NCBI GenBank assembly: GCA_039970095.1
Contig: JBDVMP010000082.1
Span: 71,693 to 135,692 of the forward strand
From: JAMZMI01 sp039970095
GTDB lineage: Bacteria > Bacteroidota > Bacteroidia > Cytophagales > Cyclobacteriaceae
Length of the DNA: 64,000 bases
Direction: 5' to 3'
Shown here: piece by piece, positions 35,539 through 47,400 of the stretch
Layout: every line of letters starts with the position of its first letter
Position numbering within the stretch: the first letter of the stretch is position 1
Position numbers and translations under genes: made by a program
The notes under the pieces: generated by a model
Seen by the model: only the letters and a program-made list of their open reading frames with translations
The model's database searches: none
What the model was told of the DNA's origin: nothing

Positions 35539-36969
35539 AAACTCAATCACCTCGATCTTAGAGCGGTCAGCTTGAGGAATGACAGACCCAAGCGGTGAGT
35601 TTAAGTAAGTAGGGTCACAAAAAGTAAACGTATATCCCTTATAGCTGATAGTCTCCCCAAAGGTGGGAGACGGCAACCGAACGGCAAGTGCCACATGCTG
35701 AGGGAAAGAAACAACTACCACGGGTACATCCGTGAATGTTCTGATCAGGTAATTGAGAAGCACCACCCTATCATCACAGTCGGCAAAGTCATAAAACAAC
35801 ACTTCTTCCGGGTACATTACCTTTTCTTTTCCGAATTGGATTTTATCTGATTGATAGTCTATCGCCTTCTGAACAAACTCAAGTAGAAACTGAACTTTTT
35901 CTACTTCTGACTTTCCGCTCATGTGCTCATCAAACGACTTTTCCACAGATTTTTTCATCAGGTCAGATGAGGACGAAGTGAGGTAGTAGCGCAGGTCACA
36001 CTGAGGGAAGCTCCCAAGCAATTTCACCATGTTTTGGTTGTAATAAATATCAAGGGACACATTCTTTCCTGACTTTTGAAGATAATTAAAGTTCTTTTTA
36101 ACAGGATCGAGAGGCAGCTTGATCTCAGATGAGAGTGAGAAATCAAACAGATTTGACTCGTCGCTAGTCTCAGACTGAAATGATTCAAATTGCCCTGGCT
36201 CGTCGCTCAGCACGTAGTAGTTGACTCCTGACAAACTGTAAAACCTTTTCCCGTAGATTTTGCCATAGCAGCCAATGACCAGCACAGGGCTCTTGTTTAT
36301 AAGCCCCACTCGTGCCACATAACCTGACTTTTGAAGCAGAAACCATTGATATACTGGCCTATGCGCATCTGAAATATTGAGCTGATCTAAAAAAGACTCA
36401 GTAAGAAGTAGATAGCCATAATCTGGCAGATTCATCTCCTGAGCCTTTTCATAGAGCGATTTTACGATATTTTGATAAGGCGACCGGGAAAGGGTCTGCC
36501 ATGCTTTTGACAAACCAAACTCATCCGATACAGATAAAGCATTGGCAGCCAAAAACTGAGAAGAATAACGAAGACTGATTGACTCCCCATGAAATTCGTA
36601 GCTCTCAGCCATCTCAAAATCATCATATTCTTCGTCATACTCCAGTTTGGGCTGGTTAAATGACCGCATGAGTTTTGGCCGCTCATCTGGAATGACTTTA
36701 TGCTGAACCTCCATGAGCTCAAGGCTGGACTCTGCCACTGGTTGAGCTTCAGGTTTTGGCACTTCTGTCTTTTTTTCTTCTGGCTGCTCCAGTTGAAGCG
36801 ATTTCCAATTATCGACTATCGATTTGGCAAAGATTGAGTCTCGCTGGCGAACCAACTTATCATAGGCTAGCTCATTGCCCGTTTTGAATTTATTAAACTG
36901 GTCGCTAAAATCCTGAGACAGACACACAGTTGCTCCTGCCAGAAGTAATACAGTCGTCAGGATTCTCAT
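35536..36969 (-). CDS. Secreted transglutaminase-like protein
   Basis: 477 residues with a signal peptide (to CLSQ, about 19) and a long charged, low-complexity segment (about 55-125, rich in E, P and D). The C-terminal part carries a transglutaminase/papain-like triad: Cys398 in DFADCDDRVVLL, His425 in FPQHVALAV and Asp452 in TFCDPTY. Such domains act as cysteine proteases or cross-linkers in the periplasm. It is last in the sigma / LPP20-like operon, 5 bp after the DUF4384-containing gene. Confidence 0.8.
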   Translation of the reverse strand: MRILTTVLLLAGATVCLSQDFSDQFNKFKTGNELAYDKLVRQRDSIFAKSIVDNWKSLQLEQPEEKKTEVPKPEAQPVAESSLELMEVQHKVIPDERPKLMRSFNQPKLEYDEEYDDFEMAESYEFHGESISLRYSSQFLAANALSVSDEFGLSKAWQTLSRSPYQNIVKSLYEKAQEMNLPDYGYLLLTESFLDQLNISDAHRPVYQWFLLQKSGYVARVGLINKSPVLVIGCYGKIYGKRFYSLSGVNYYVLSDEPGQFESFQSETSDESNLFDFSLSSEIKLPLDPVKKNFNYLQKSGKNVSLDIYYNQNMVKLLGSFPQCDLRYYLTSSSSDLMKKSVEKSFDEHMSGKSEVEKVQFLLEFVQKAIDYQSDKIQFGKEKVMYPEEVLFYDFADCDDRVVLLNYLIRTFTDVPVVVVSFPQHVALAVRLPSPTFGETISYKGYTFTFCDPTYLNSPLGSVIPQADRSKIEVIEF

Positions 36970-36974
36970 GCCGC

Positions 36975-38477
36975 TTACTTTATAGTGGTCAGAACTATTG
37001 TGGACTCAGCATAAAGCTGCCCTTCTCCACTTGCTGCCTTAAAACCTCTATTCTTTTCCAATACTGCCTTTAAGGGTCCCTTGATACGAAGAAATCCATC
37101 AATGTTTTCAGTTTCCATGGGGGTAAAAGGCTTATCCTGTGCTATGAGTTGGATATATTCCACACCGCAGGGGCATGACGTTTCCCACTGCAGTGGAAGC
37201 TTAATAGACTGATTGGTTTGCTCAGGAGAAACGTAGAAATTATCAGCAAGCAAAAATTTCTGATCATCGCTCCAAATATTGATTACCCTGAGGTAGGCTG
37301 CCCTACTCACATTCACATGCAAGCTCAGTAACTCTCCCTCTTTGAAAATAACCGCCTCAGTTCCTTTTTGCGTGGCAATAGTGGCCATCAGCCCTCCGGA
37401 TGATGCAGCAGGCTTCATGGCATTATTCTTCTCAAGCAGGTTTTTGTTATTGGCCAGGTTGTATTGCAAACCCAATGCATCAATGGATTCTTTACCGATG
37501 GCAATAGAGCCACCAGCCTTGAGTCTTACCACTTCACCACCATCCACTTCATTGATATTGGCTATGATTTGCACTTTATCTTCGCCGGGCCAATACGTGC
37601 CACTCAGTACATAACCGCTGTTGTTCATTGATCGGGATACAGACTTAAAACTCGATTCTGCCGACTGAGAAAAAACCTGTCCAAAGTATTCAGAAAATTC
37701 CGTAGGGATACCCGTACCACGATAGGTAATCAAGCCCAACTGAACCGGTGAATCGACCCCAAATTCCTCCTTTAGTTTATCCACAAGAAAGAAGCTAGCC
37801 TCATCCAATCCTATTTCATCGTTATTTCTGAGTTTATCCAATTCCTCCAGGGTAAAATCATAGTAGCCTTTCCATGTGTCAGACATCAGCACGGTCTCAC
37901 TGGAGACATCAAGATATTTTAGCATATCCTGATAGCTTTTCACTTGATTTAGCGCCTGCAGTTCTCCCATCAGTAGCTTATACGCTTCTGATTTATCTCC
38001 GAGTTTTGCGCTCCGTTCGAGAGAACTCTTGATCCTGCTCATCTCAGAAGAAAGTTGCCCATAATAGTGCGCCACCAACTTACGTTTTTTCACAAAAGCA
38101 AAACCATACGCTATTCGCTTGCGCTCATCGATGTAGATTTCCGTTTCCATGCCTGTGGCTTCCAGTGACGATCTGGTCACCGTGGACTTCTGATAACGAT
38201 CGTCAGCCTCACCATTGGTGTTGCTCATCTCTGATGTAGCCACACTGTTGATAGAAACAAAAATAGACTCTGAAAGGGCTGTACGGGCAGAACTTTTCAA
38301 CTTTGCCGGATACTCGTTGAGATCCTCACCTTTCTGAAAAGTTTGCGACACAAAACCAACATAAAAATCCTTAGAGGGATACTTCTGATCTCTAAGGAGT
38401 GGGTTTACCCAATCCGGCTGCCCCTGAGCCTGGGCCAGTTCCGGAATGAATAATACAAGACAAAGCAAGAATCTCAT
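36975..38477 (-). CDS. Secreted LPP20-like protein with DUF4384-like C-terminus
   Basis: 500 residues; signal peptide ends AQAQ (about 18). The N-terminal half (DWVNPLLRDQKYPSKDFYVGFVSQ, then ARTALSESIFVSINSVATSE) resembles LPP20/LPP-type lipoproteins though no lipobox is present. Residues about 375-440 (FKEGELLSLHVNVSRAAYLRVINIW...FLLADNFYV) fit DUF4384, a module I recall as often fused to caspase domains. It is followed 5 bp later by the transglutaminase-like gene. Probably periplasmic or outer-membrane associated; no catalytic motif seen. Confidence 0.75.
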   Translation of the reverse strand: MRFLLCLVLFIPELAQAQGQPDWVNPLLRDQKYPSKDFYVGFVSQTFQKGEDLNEYPAKLKSSARTALSESIFVSINSVATSEMSNTNGEADDRYQKSTVTRSSLEATGMETEIYIDERKRIAYGFAFVKKRKLVAHYYGQLSSEMSRIKSSLERSAKLGDKSEAYKLLMGELQALNQVKSYQDMLKYLDVSSETVLMSDTWKGYYDFTLEELDKLRNNDEIGLDEASFFLVDKLKEEFGVDSPVQLGLITYRGTGIPTEFSEYFGQVFSQSAESSFKSVSRSMNNSGYVLSGTYWPGEDKVQIIANINEVDGGEVVRLKAGGSIAIGKESIDALGLQYNLANNKNLLEKNNAMKPAASSGGLMATIATQKGTEAVIFKEGELLSLHVNVSRAAYLRVINIWSDDQKFLLADNFYVSPEQTNQSIKLPLQWETSCPCGVEYIQLIAQDKPFTPMETENIDGFLRIKGPLKAVLEKNRGFKAASGEGQLYAESTIVLTTIK

Positions 38478-38480
38478 GAA

Positions 38481-39125
38481 TTAAAGACCCAAAAGTTTGT
38501 TGAGCTCATCTTCATTTTTACCCACTTTATCCTGTAGGCCTTCTTGCAGTATTTCCTTTGCAATTCTTTTAGCCTCTTCGGTATCATACATTACGGTGAA
38601 TCGATATTCGAACTTATCGTCCACACGTCTCATCATTTCAATTACCGGCTTAATCCGTCCTATTTTATTTTGGATCAATGTCTTGCTGCTGGACAAGAAC
38701 TCATCTACAGTTTGCATCTCATCCGCTGTGTAACCTGTATTTCCTTTATTGTTAGTTACAAGAGCCGATACTTCCGATTGGATAACTCCCGCCAGCTGCA
38801 CCCTGGTATTGTCCATGGCATTGGCTTGGGCCACACCCTCTGAGCCTGAAATAGCACTTCCTGTAGCGGTAAGATACCTTTGCTCACCGTCATCAGTGAG
38901 CATCACCTGCATTACAAGTGATCTTTCAAACTGATTGGCCAGTGGTAGATTGCCGGGAAGATTTGTGTAGTCCTGCTTTTCCCACTTTTTGGCTTCTTTT
39001 CTAGCCTCCTTTACAGCTTTGTCTCTCTTGATCATTTTCTCTGCCTCTTTGTAGGTAGTTTGAGAAAAAGCTGCGCTCACAATGAGGAGCGTTACGATAG
39101 TTGCGGAGATTCTTTTCATGTTCAT
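38481..39125 (-). CDS. Secreted LPP20-like protein
   Basis: 214 residues, signal peptide to AFSQ (about 22; a second ATG at 39119 is equally possible). The mature part opens with a strongly charged coil (KEAEKMIKRDKAVKEARKEAKKWEKQ), followed by a domain with TATGSAISGSEGVAQANAMDNTRVQLAGVIQ, the alanine-rich helix pattern of LPP20-like proteins. It is paired with the larger LPP20-like gene 3 bp downstream, so the two are likely subunits of one envelope complex. Function unknown. Confidence 0.75.
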   Translation of the reverse strand: MNMKRISATIVTLLIVSAAFSQTTYKEAEKMIKRDKAVKEARKEAKKWEKQDYTNLPGNLPLANQFERSLVMQVMLTDDGEQRYLTATGSAISGSEGVAQANAMDNTRVQLAGVIQSEVSALVTNNKGNTGYTADEMQTVDEFLSSSKTLIQNKIGRIKPVIEMMRRVDDKFEYRFTVMYDTEEAKRIAKEILQEGLQDKVGKNEDELNKLLGL

Positions 39126-39234
39126 TCAGATTAAGTCTTCAAATAGTTTCATTGGCGGGATAGTCTCCCATGTAATAATGTGAGTAAGTTTACAATAGTC
39201 GTTCCAAAACGCATTATATCCTTAATTCTATTTT

Positions 39235-39606
39235 TTATTCTTTGTCAACAGCCGGTTCAATATTTTTTAAAGAGTCGTATGTAGCACTATCACTATAAGC
39301 CGGTATCTCATTCATTTGAAGCTCCGGTGTAACCAAATCAGGACGCATCGATTGCCACCAAAAAAAGGCACCAACAACAGCCGCAGCGATCCCCGATATC
39401 CAGAAAAGGTTTGTATTACGCCCTGCTCCAGATCTCATAGTTCCGTGAATTACATTCAATTTTTCTCTAAACCGTTCTTCTCCTATAAAATTAACAGCCC
39501 TTACCATTTGTTCATAGTCACGGTGTACTCCCTCATCCACTTTGTGAGACGCTCCCTGGTCAAGAGCATCTATCATTTCTTCAATTTCCTTATCAGTCAA
39601 GCTCAT
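39235..39606 (-). CDS. Candidate membrane anti-sigma factor
   Basis: 123 residues: a cytoplasmic helical N-terminus (1-64), one membrane helix at about 66-84 (NLFWISGIAAAVVGAFFWW) and a 35-residue acidic periplasmic tail. No named family. It overlaps the 3' end of the ECF sigma gene by 14 bases, the usual place of an anti-sigma factor, and its size and topology fit that role. Confidence 0.7.
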   Translation of the reverse strand: MSLTDKEIEEMIDALDQGASHKVDEGVHRDYEQMVRAVNFIGEERFREKLNVIHGTMRSGAGRNTNLFWISGIAAAVVGAFFWWQSMRPDLVTPELQMNEIPAYSDSATYDSLKNIEPAVDKE

Positions 39607-40150
39607 AGCTAATCTTTAATGTCTTTATACCTTCACGCACTCGCTTGATACACCTGTACTTTTGTTCTCTCACAACCTGCCCACTAGCATAGCCCAACAC
39701 TTCGGCTATTTCATCAAAAGATTGTTTACTGAAATAAAACCGCTCCATTATTTCGAGGCAGTTCTTTCCATGATCCTTGAGCATATTTACAATTCTGTTG
39801 AGGGTGTCATCAGCATCTTTGGATACCAACTCAAAATCGAATGCGTCTATGTATTCCTCCTTATGGGAAATTGTCAACTCTTTCTTTCGACTTAATTTTT
39901 TCATCCATAGTCTCCAGCTGATTCCGTACAGGTATGTTTTGATCGTACTGGTGAGCTGGAAATCTGGCTTTACTGCATTTTTGTAAAACACCAGCATAGC
40001 ATCCTGATAGATATCCTTTGCGTCCTCCACATCTCCGGAGTTCTTCAGTATCATCTTTTCGATATACGAATAGTTAGATTCATATATTTCAGACAAAGCA
40101 TTCTGATCGCCAGAAGCGAGGGCTTTTACAAGGTCGAGTTCGGTATTCAA
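39593..40150 (-). CDS. RNA polymerase ECF-type sigma factor
   Basis: 185 residues with sigma region 2 (LSEIYESNYSYIEKMI, VEDAKDIYQDAMLVFYKNA, TYLYGISWRLWMKKL) and region 4 (MERFYFSKQSFDEIAEVLGYASGQVVREQKYRCIKRV). The frame begins with TTG at 40150; there is no upstream in-frame ATG, and the first downstream ATG would remove region 2, so TTG is the likely start. It leads the operon with the anti-sigma, LPP20-like pair and transglutaminase-like genes, and ends upstream of the caspase terminator. Confidence 0.9.
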   Translation of the reverse strand: MNTELDLVKALASGDQNALSEIYESNYSYIEKMILKNSGDVEDAKDIYQDAMLVFYKNAVKPDFQLTSTIKTYLYGISWRLWMKKLSRKKELTISHKEEYIDAFDFELVSKDADDTLNRIVNMLKDHGKNCLEIMERFYFSKQSFDEIAEVLGYASGQVVREQKYRCIKRVREGIKTLKISYELD

Positions 40151-40267
40151 GTCAGGTAGAATATTAACTTAAAAGTTAGCAATAGGGAATTTAAAAATAA
40201 ATATTTGAAGAAGCACTTCTATGCTTTCGAAATACCAGAACGAAATTCTGACTAAACTAAAAAACAA

Positions 40268-40289
40268 AATCCTCGCAATTGCGAGGATT
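40268..40289 (-). terminator. Rho-independent terminator of the caspase operon
   Basis: A perfect 22-bp palindrome (AATCCTCGCAA / TTGCGAGGATT) with an A-run on its left, giving a U-tract on the minus strand, 31 bases after the caspase stop. Confidence 0.85.
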
Positions 40290-40320
40290 TCCTTAGTTGT
40301 ATATTTTAAATAAAATACTC

Positions 40321-41460
40321 TTATTCTTTTCTGATAAAGATGAAGTCACCTCCCTCATCTCCAACTTTTTGCATCGTACCGTACTGAGGTATCACGTCGC
40401 TATTATTGATCACGGCTCTGCGGAAACTACTAAATAGTTCCGCTGAAGGTAAATACTTCTCAGAGTTAGTTTCCAGCCTTTTTGTCAAATACTTGAGAAA
40501 CTCACTTCTATCTGGTACCTCAGTCAAAGTACCACTTGTCATGGCCTTCCTACTTGGCAATTCATACAGCTTCTTGATAGCCACTGCCTCGTCTGAGATA
40601 AACACACTCCTGGATTTGAAAATAGAACCTGAGAAACAAGCATCGGCAATCAGTAATGTGTGTTTCGACTTTATCGTTCTCAACTGGTCTGTAAGTGTCG
40701 TGTTTCTGAACCAGTCCGCCGTACTGGTTTTTCGTCCATTGGATGGTATCCAATAACCTGTTTCGGTATCTTTATCCCAGTAGCCATGACCCGCATAGAA
40801 GAGAAGTAAATTATCTTCTTCACCAATCGTCTTTCTGAGCCTATCCAGAGCATCTACTATTTGGCTCCTGGTTGGGTTCTCCAGGTAAGTGATGTTTTCA
40901 GGGGCAAAAGTGTAATACTGCTCAAGCACGTCACCCAATCTCCTCGCATCTGCAATTGGTTTGTCCAAACTTGCAATTTCAGGATCTTGATAATCATTTA
41001 CACCAATTAGAAGCGCATAAAAGTCACCATCTGTTGTAATCGTGCTGGTAGCAACAACCGGTGCTGCTGTTTCCACAGCAAACACTTTTCGAGTCACTTC
41101 ATCCTCATTATCAGTTACTATAAACGATATCTCATTTGGCCCTTCTACCAATGGAAGCGTTACTGAAAACGAACCTGTTTCGGTGAGGAATAAATTCTGA
41201 CCATTCAACATTACAGTTTTAATCCCATCAGGATCAGAAACGCGTCCTTCAATGGCGAGTTGATTCGAAACGACCTTTTTAAATCCTCTTGATTTTTCAA
41301 CTAAATCCTGAGGGCTGGTGATTACTATTTCAGAGGGGGTGTTGACGCTAAAATCAACATAATATGCCTCGGAAGTAAACTCAGCTGTCTGCGCAAACGA
41401 ACCAAAAGCACACAGAAGCGCACTCAGGATCATAGCGGTAATTTTGCGGTTGGCGATCAT
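40321..41460 (-). CDS. Secreted caspase-like cysteine protease (peptidase C14 family)
   Basis: 379 residues. A signal peptide (to SFAQ, about 24) exports it. An N-terminal Ig-like module (about 45-135, GRVSDPDGIKTVMLNGQNL) precedes a caspase/C14 domain (about 145-375) with ALLIGVNDYQDPEI, the catalytic His225 in FYAGHGYW and Cys275 in IADACFSGS. The family cuts after basic or acidic residues, depending on subtype; here the specificity is unknown. Its ATG overlaps the stop of the 4,528-residue gene by four bases, so the two are translated together and the giant protein is an obvious candidate substrate or partner. Confidence 0.93.
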   Translation of the reverse strand: MIANRKITAMILSALLCAFGSFAQTAEFTSEAYYVDFSVNTPSEIVITSPQDLVEKSRGFKKVVSNQLAIEGRVSDPDGIKTVMLNGQNLFLTETGSFSVTLPLVEGPNEISFIVTDNEDEVTRKVFAVETAAPVVATSTITTDGDFYALLIGVNDYQDPEIASLDKPIADARRLGDVLEQYYTFAPENITYLENPTRSQIVDALDRLRKTIGEEDNLLLFYAGHGYWDKDTETGYWIPSNGRKTSTADWFRNTTLTDQLRTIKSKHTLLIADACFSGSIFKSRSVFISDEAVAIKKLYELPSRKAMTSGTLTEVPDRSEFLKYLTKRLETNSEKYLPSAELFSSFRRAVINNSDVIPQYGTMQKVGDEGGDFIFIRKE

Positions 41461-44400
41461 TGTTTTATGAATTTTGAAAGAACTTCGGTATTTACCTTAA
41501 TCAAATATACTCCTTCCGGAACATTTTTACCTACTAAATTAATCTGTTTTCTTGTCAGACCTCTCTGTAAGTCAAGCACTTCCGTATATGCAACCTTCCC
41601 ATCTATAGACACAAACTCAACAGTCACACTCTTATTATCTGATGCATAGATCTCAAGATTCAAGTAGTCACGAACCGGGTTAGGGTATAAATTGAATAGC
41701 GCATCGAAAGGCAAATCCATGTGTTGAAAGATCTCATCTTTATCACCATAGTAAAGCTGGTGTTTAGCAGAAGCATCATTAGGAACCTTGATATTGCGCA
41801 CTTCGCTCAGGTCATATATCTGACGAGATGCTGCATCCACAAAAATGATCGTTCGGCTTGATGATACCGGAATATCCCAGGTCATATCGATATACTTCTC
41901 AGGCAAACTGTTGTTGATTTGAAATTCCCAGGATTTAAACTCATCTGATTGTTTGATACTTCTGGTGCTACCATCATCAAACGTAAGATCAAGATAAGTG
42001 CTGAATCTAGGAAGTTGAGCCAAGTCATGATAATCGTGATCATCTGCAGCATCAGGATTGATGCCAATACCTCCGACCGAGTACTTATATGAAGGGGTCT
42101 CAAAGAATAAATCCAGCGACCAATCAAGCTCATCGATAAATACTTCCTCAGGTGTGTTTAAAGACCTGGCTATTCTGCCTCCTGCAGCCTCGTTAACAGC
42201 TGTAGCCGGAATCTCAAATCCAGTAATTGATCCATTTGAATTAACAAAAGCTCCTTCCAATATACTTAGTGAACTTTGAGAGGTAAACTGCCCATTATAC
42301 CCCTGCAAGCCAGTTTGAACATCTCCCTGTCCTATGATGGCATTATCTATGTTGTGTTGCACAACAGCAGTCCAATCCAATGCACCCTGGAATGGATTAC
42401 CTATCAGTGACCATCCATTTGCGTCTGGAGAAAGGTTGATTTTGTAAACTCCGTTATCAAGCACAACACTCCTTCCGCTGACATCAATATCTGCGCTTTC
42501 CGAAGTAATGAAGAAATACCCTGTTCCTGCTGTAAGCCCTCCGGACTTTTTGTCTGAGTACCCTGAAGAAGAATAAGAAACCAAACGCCATTTTTCCTCA
42601 TCGTATGGCATCAAGTTGGTGAATACACCGTTGACAGTAGCCCCACTAAAAGGGAACGCCAAAATGCTATAAGCTTCAACAGTGGTGCCGGAAGTAATAC
42701 CTGCAAGATTGTCAACATCGAGCGCTAGTGAAGTGCTTCTATTTACTGAGGTTGTTTTTGAAGTAGACTGAGTTTTGTTAGACAGAATATCAGTAGTTTC
42801 TACATAATACTCTATACTAATTAACCCGATTTCTGTACCTGAGAATGTAGTAGAATAATTTCCACCGGCATTATCTGTCATAGACCTGGTATTAAACCCT
42901 TCCTCGGAAGCCCTTTTGTAAAAAACATGAACTTCAGAAAGCCCGTCAGGGTCATCAATGTCCGCAGATACAGTGAAGCCACCAGTTCCAGTGTCATAAG
43001 AGTCTGGTGCCGTGAAATTAGAGAAGGTTGCAGCCTCGTCAACATTGTTGACATTTATCGTGAAACTAGCGAAGCTCGACTCAATAGCGTCAGACACTGT
43101 GATCTCTATGGTATAAAACTTAGGGCTGATAGACTCATAATCGAAAAGTGAAGCATCATTCACTGTCAACACTCCGTCAGTGGAACCGATCGCAAATGCA
43201 CCAGAGCTATTGCCTGCTGTGATGGCAAAGGTTATATCATCACCATCCAGATCTTCATACTGAATGGCATCTGACACAATATCTCCATTGTTTGGATTCT
43301 CGTCTATATCAAATGTCGCGCCCGTAATTGTTGGGGCATTGTTGAGATTTTGATCCACCCCGATAAAGAATATTTCTTGATAGGTAGCACCTTGAACATC
43401 TTCTGTTTGAATCCTTATCTGATATGTTTGACCTGTATAATTGAATATTTCACTTGTGCGCAGTTCATCTCCATTGATATTAAATCGGGCATTGTCAACA
43501 TCACCTGTGCCTGCCACCAAAGAGTAGGTATGAGAATCCGTTGAGTTTCCATCTGTAGTAGAAAGCGTTCCAACAATTGTATTTATTTCCAGCCCTTCAC
43601 GTACACTATTGTTGGTAAGCTGAATATCTGTCGGCTCCAAATTAAGCTCCAATATATCCGCATTTGCCTCAAGAAATAAGTGCTGCCCATTACCTGTGGC
43701 ATCAGGGGTATAGGAACCACTGCCGTCATCAGCTTTTGTGTTCATCGGCCAGTAACCGACCAATCCGGCACTGGATGCAGCTATTTCATTCTGAATATTG
43801 ACTCTGATCTCATCAATCGTACGCTTTTCATTCCATATCCTCACTTCATCAATATCACCTGAGACTTCTTGAATAAGGCGCAAAAAGTCTTGCACCCCAT
43901 CCATTGGATCATAGTTAGCTACGTTTGACATAAGCACATCTCCATCTAAAAAGAAGGTCATAGCGCCTTCACCATATGTTACCGCTATGTGATGCCATGT
44001 ATTGGCTCCAAAATCCTCAACATCCACAGAACCTCCCACATAATAGTCATCCGAGACGCTCTGACCTGGACGATTGCGAACCACACATTGCAAATTAATA
44101 TTCTCATTATCATCATAATCAACGTATATGGTGAAGAAAGCCGTATTAACGAATTGGTTATACCAGTCTCCAGGTCCATCAAATCCCTTGTATCTGATCA
44201 GAGCTTCAACAGTAAACCTGTCAGTTATTCCACTATCAAAGGACTCATTAAAAAAGCCTGCTCCCTGATCATCATTGTAAGTATAGGTGCCAAATCCATC
44301 TATCGATGAAACACTTATTGGGCCATCACCTCCGAGCGGAGACAACTTAAGCCAGATACCTATAGGATTATTCAATGTTTCCGTAAGTACCGTCGCGCCA

Positions 44401-47400
44401 GAACCATTAAACCCTGCTGTCAGGAACACCTCATTATTCGTCTTGTCCACGGCAAGAGCTTGCATGTAATCATCTTCATCAGAGCCATAAGTATGAACCC
44501 AAAGCACTGATCCACTGACATCAAACTTAGCAAGGAAGATATCCTGGAGCGTCGCAGTAGGGAGCCCCACTCCACCTACGTTCCAACTAAAACGGTAATG
44601 CCCAGCGAGATAAACGTTGTTATCACCATCCACATCCAGACGCACAGGCTCATCATTACCTCCTGTACTCCCCATGATGTAGTTCCAATCCCAGGTATTG
44701 GTGCCCGTGTTGAACTTCCCAGCGAAAATGTTATTGACAGAAGTACTACTTCCACTTGTATATTCTATGCCTGTAAAGATGAGATCGCCATTGCCATCTG
44801 CAACCATCTGATTGGTGTGATCATAGCACTCATAAGCATCAGGTAGCTGATACGTGGCAATTACGCTATAGTCAATGAGACTAAACTCATTGATTGCATT
44901 TCTACCATGATTGGTCATAAACAGCCTGTCCTCATTTGTAAGTACAAGAGACCCGTAGTTATCAGGATGCACTACAGAGGTAGCAGTTGCATTCAGACTT
45001 GCATCTAGCTCTAACAACGCCCGGCTACTAATACCATTGTCAAAGTTTTTACCTTGGAAGCTAAAGAATTGATCAAAATAGAATGATAAAAGCAAGTTTC
45101 CTGAAGGCAGGACAACAAAACCATACTGATTTTCAATACCACTTCCACCTATTATTACGTGCTCAACGATTTCACCAGCAGCATTGTATTTCAAAATTAT
45201 TAGGTCGCCATTGTTACCATCATTGGAAGTTATTTCAGTGTCATTTATTTCTATTGTACCTCTCAAGTGTCCAAGAGCATAAATATTTCCACTATCATCT
45301 GCCCTCAAATGACTGAAATAATACTCAGGATCATCAACATATTTGATAGAATCACTTACCCAGGTAACTTCTCCATCGTCTGATAGCTTAATCAGAGTCT
45401 GATACCGAGCATAATTTGTATAAAGATCCACTGAGGTAACCAACTCATCATTCAAGTATTGGGCAATGCCAATGTAAGGAGTGTTTTTCTGTATCCATTC
45501 AATGGCATAGGGATCTGCAGGGTCTGCGACTTTTTCTACATCAATGGTAAATTCCTTTTGGAAAGTTAACCCTTGTTCATCCTCCGTTTGCACAAGGATT
45601 GAGTAGGTGTTTTTCACATCAAAATCGAAAGTTGCTTCGCTAAATAGTTCATTGCCGGAAATACTGAAACTGAAATTATCCAGTGATCCGTCAACCAGCG
45701 AGTATGTAAAAGTATCACTATCAGCATCAGTAGTGCTGAAAACACCTATCTGCGTGCCTGCACTTTCTCCCTCGTTGATTGACGTGGATGATAGCGATAT
45801 ATCCGTAGGGTTGCGGAAAAAACCATCCACAATTAAACCACTCGCCACTGACAAATCATCCGGACCATAAGCACCAGATTTATCAAATATGAGATAGTCG
45901 ATAAATGAAGCGTAAGTAGCGGTAGTACTACCATCACCAAAGCTTATGTGGTTATCACTTGTAGCTTCAGTAGATGATGATGTTAAGATTGGAGTAGATT
46001 CTTCTCCTATATAAAGTTCCACGTCCATTTGTGTTCCACTTGAGGCATCAGCGGTGATTCTGAAGGTATTCCATTTGCTAAAATCCAATCCCGCAACAAC
46101 TTCCATAAGCCCTGACCTTTGGAATAAAATTTTATCAGGTGCGATCAAAACTACCTGTTCTCTGAAACCATTAAGATGAATATCTACATCTGTAAGTCGC
46201 TCTGGGGAACCATCGATTTTGGTACGGAAGACCACTGTGGCAGCAGATGTTCCCAAATCGTAAGATTTGTACATCCCTCCAGACCCATCATTCAAATTAG
46301 ACATAGACAACAGGTTGTTACCTAGATTGTCAGCATCACTCACAATCGACCAGGCCGTCTCGGTACCGCTGGTATTGCTTATAGTGAATGCAGGATTGAC
46401 ATACTCAAGTAAATCGTTCATTTCCTGCACTGCCCATGGGTCATGTGGACTTCTTATATTCACATGCCATGTCGTCACCACCGAAGCATCGCTGGAGGTC
46501 ACATCAAAGTATAGCTCACCATTAACATAGTCAGTCTCGACACCACTCACATGAGTAGTGCTGGCACCACTAGAGATGGTAAACGTCGGTGTTAGTGCCA
46601 TTAGGCTAGTACCGTCTGCAAGTGTAATATATATTTGGGCATTGTCCGTATCGATTGTTGTAGCTCCGATTTGATCTGGTAAGATGTAAGATTTTACATG
46701 AGCCTCATCGGCAGGATCGGTTCCAGTTACGTTGATTGTAAAAGACTGATCTAACATACCCCCGGCATTGTCTTCCGTGCGTACCAAAATGTTATACGCC
46801 GTTTGGCCACTAAGGCTAAAAGAAGCTCCCGTACCGGTTATAAGTCGGTCTCCAGAAATGGCGAAACTTCCATTGTCGTCATCCTCTGTGCCAGTTCCGC
46901 TCACAAGTGAGTAAGTGAAAGTATCACTGTCTGGGTCGGTTGTGATGAAGGTACCAATATCCGTACCTTCTTCCTGACCTTCATAAACATTGGTATTTGA
47001 AAGGGTAAGTGCTGTTGGGTTCTCGTTTACGGTTATGAAAGAAACATTTACGTCATCGACGCTAAAGTTTATACTTTGATTCGCATCAGGCCCATCTGAT
47101 GTATATCGGAAAGCGATTGATGCTGTACCATCCAGTGATGGTAGAAATATGTCTCCAGTATTAACGATACCTACCGACTCTGTCTTAGCATTCACCTCCG
47201 TTTCGATTTCCGTGAGGTTGATCCAGGTGAATCCTGTTGGATTTGGCACCCCATTATAATCCATAGAGTAAAGTACCTCCACATCTGGTCCCGTGTAAAG
47301 GTTGGAATACTCTACACTAAAGAAATAATCGTTACCTGCGTTAAAGTCAATCATTGGCGTAATCAACCATGACTCTCCGCTTCCGACCCCATATCCATTG

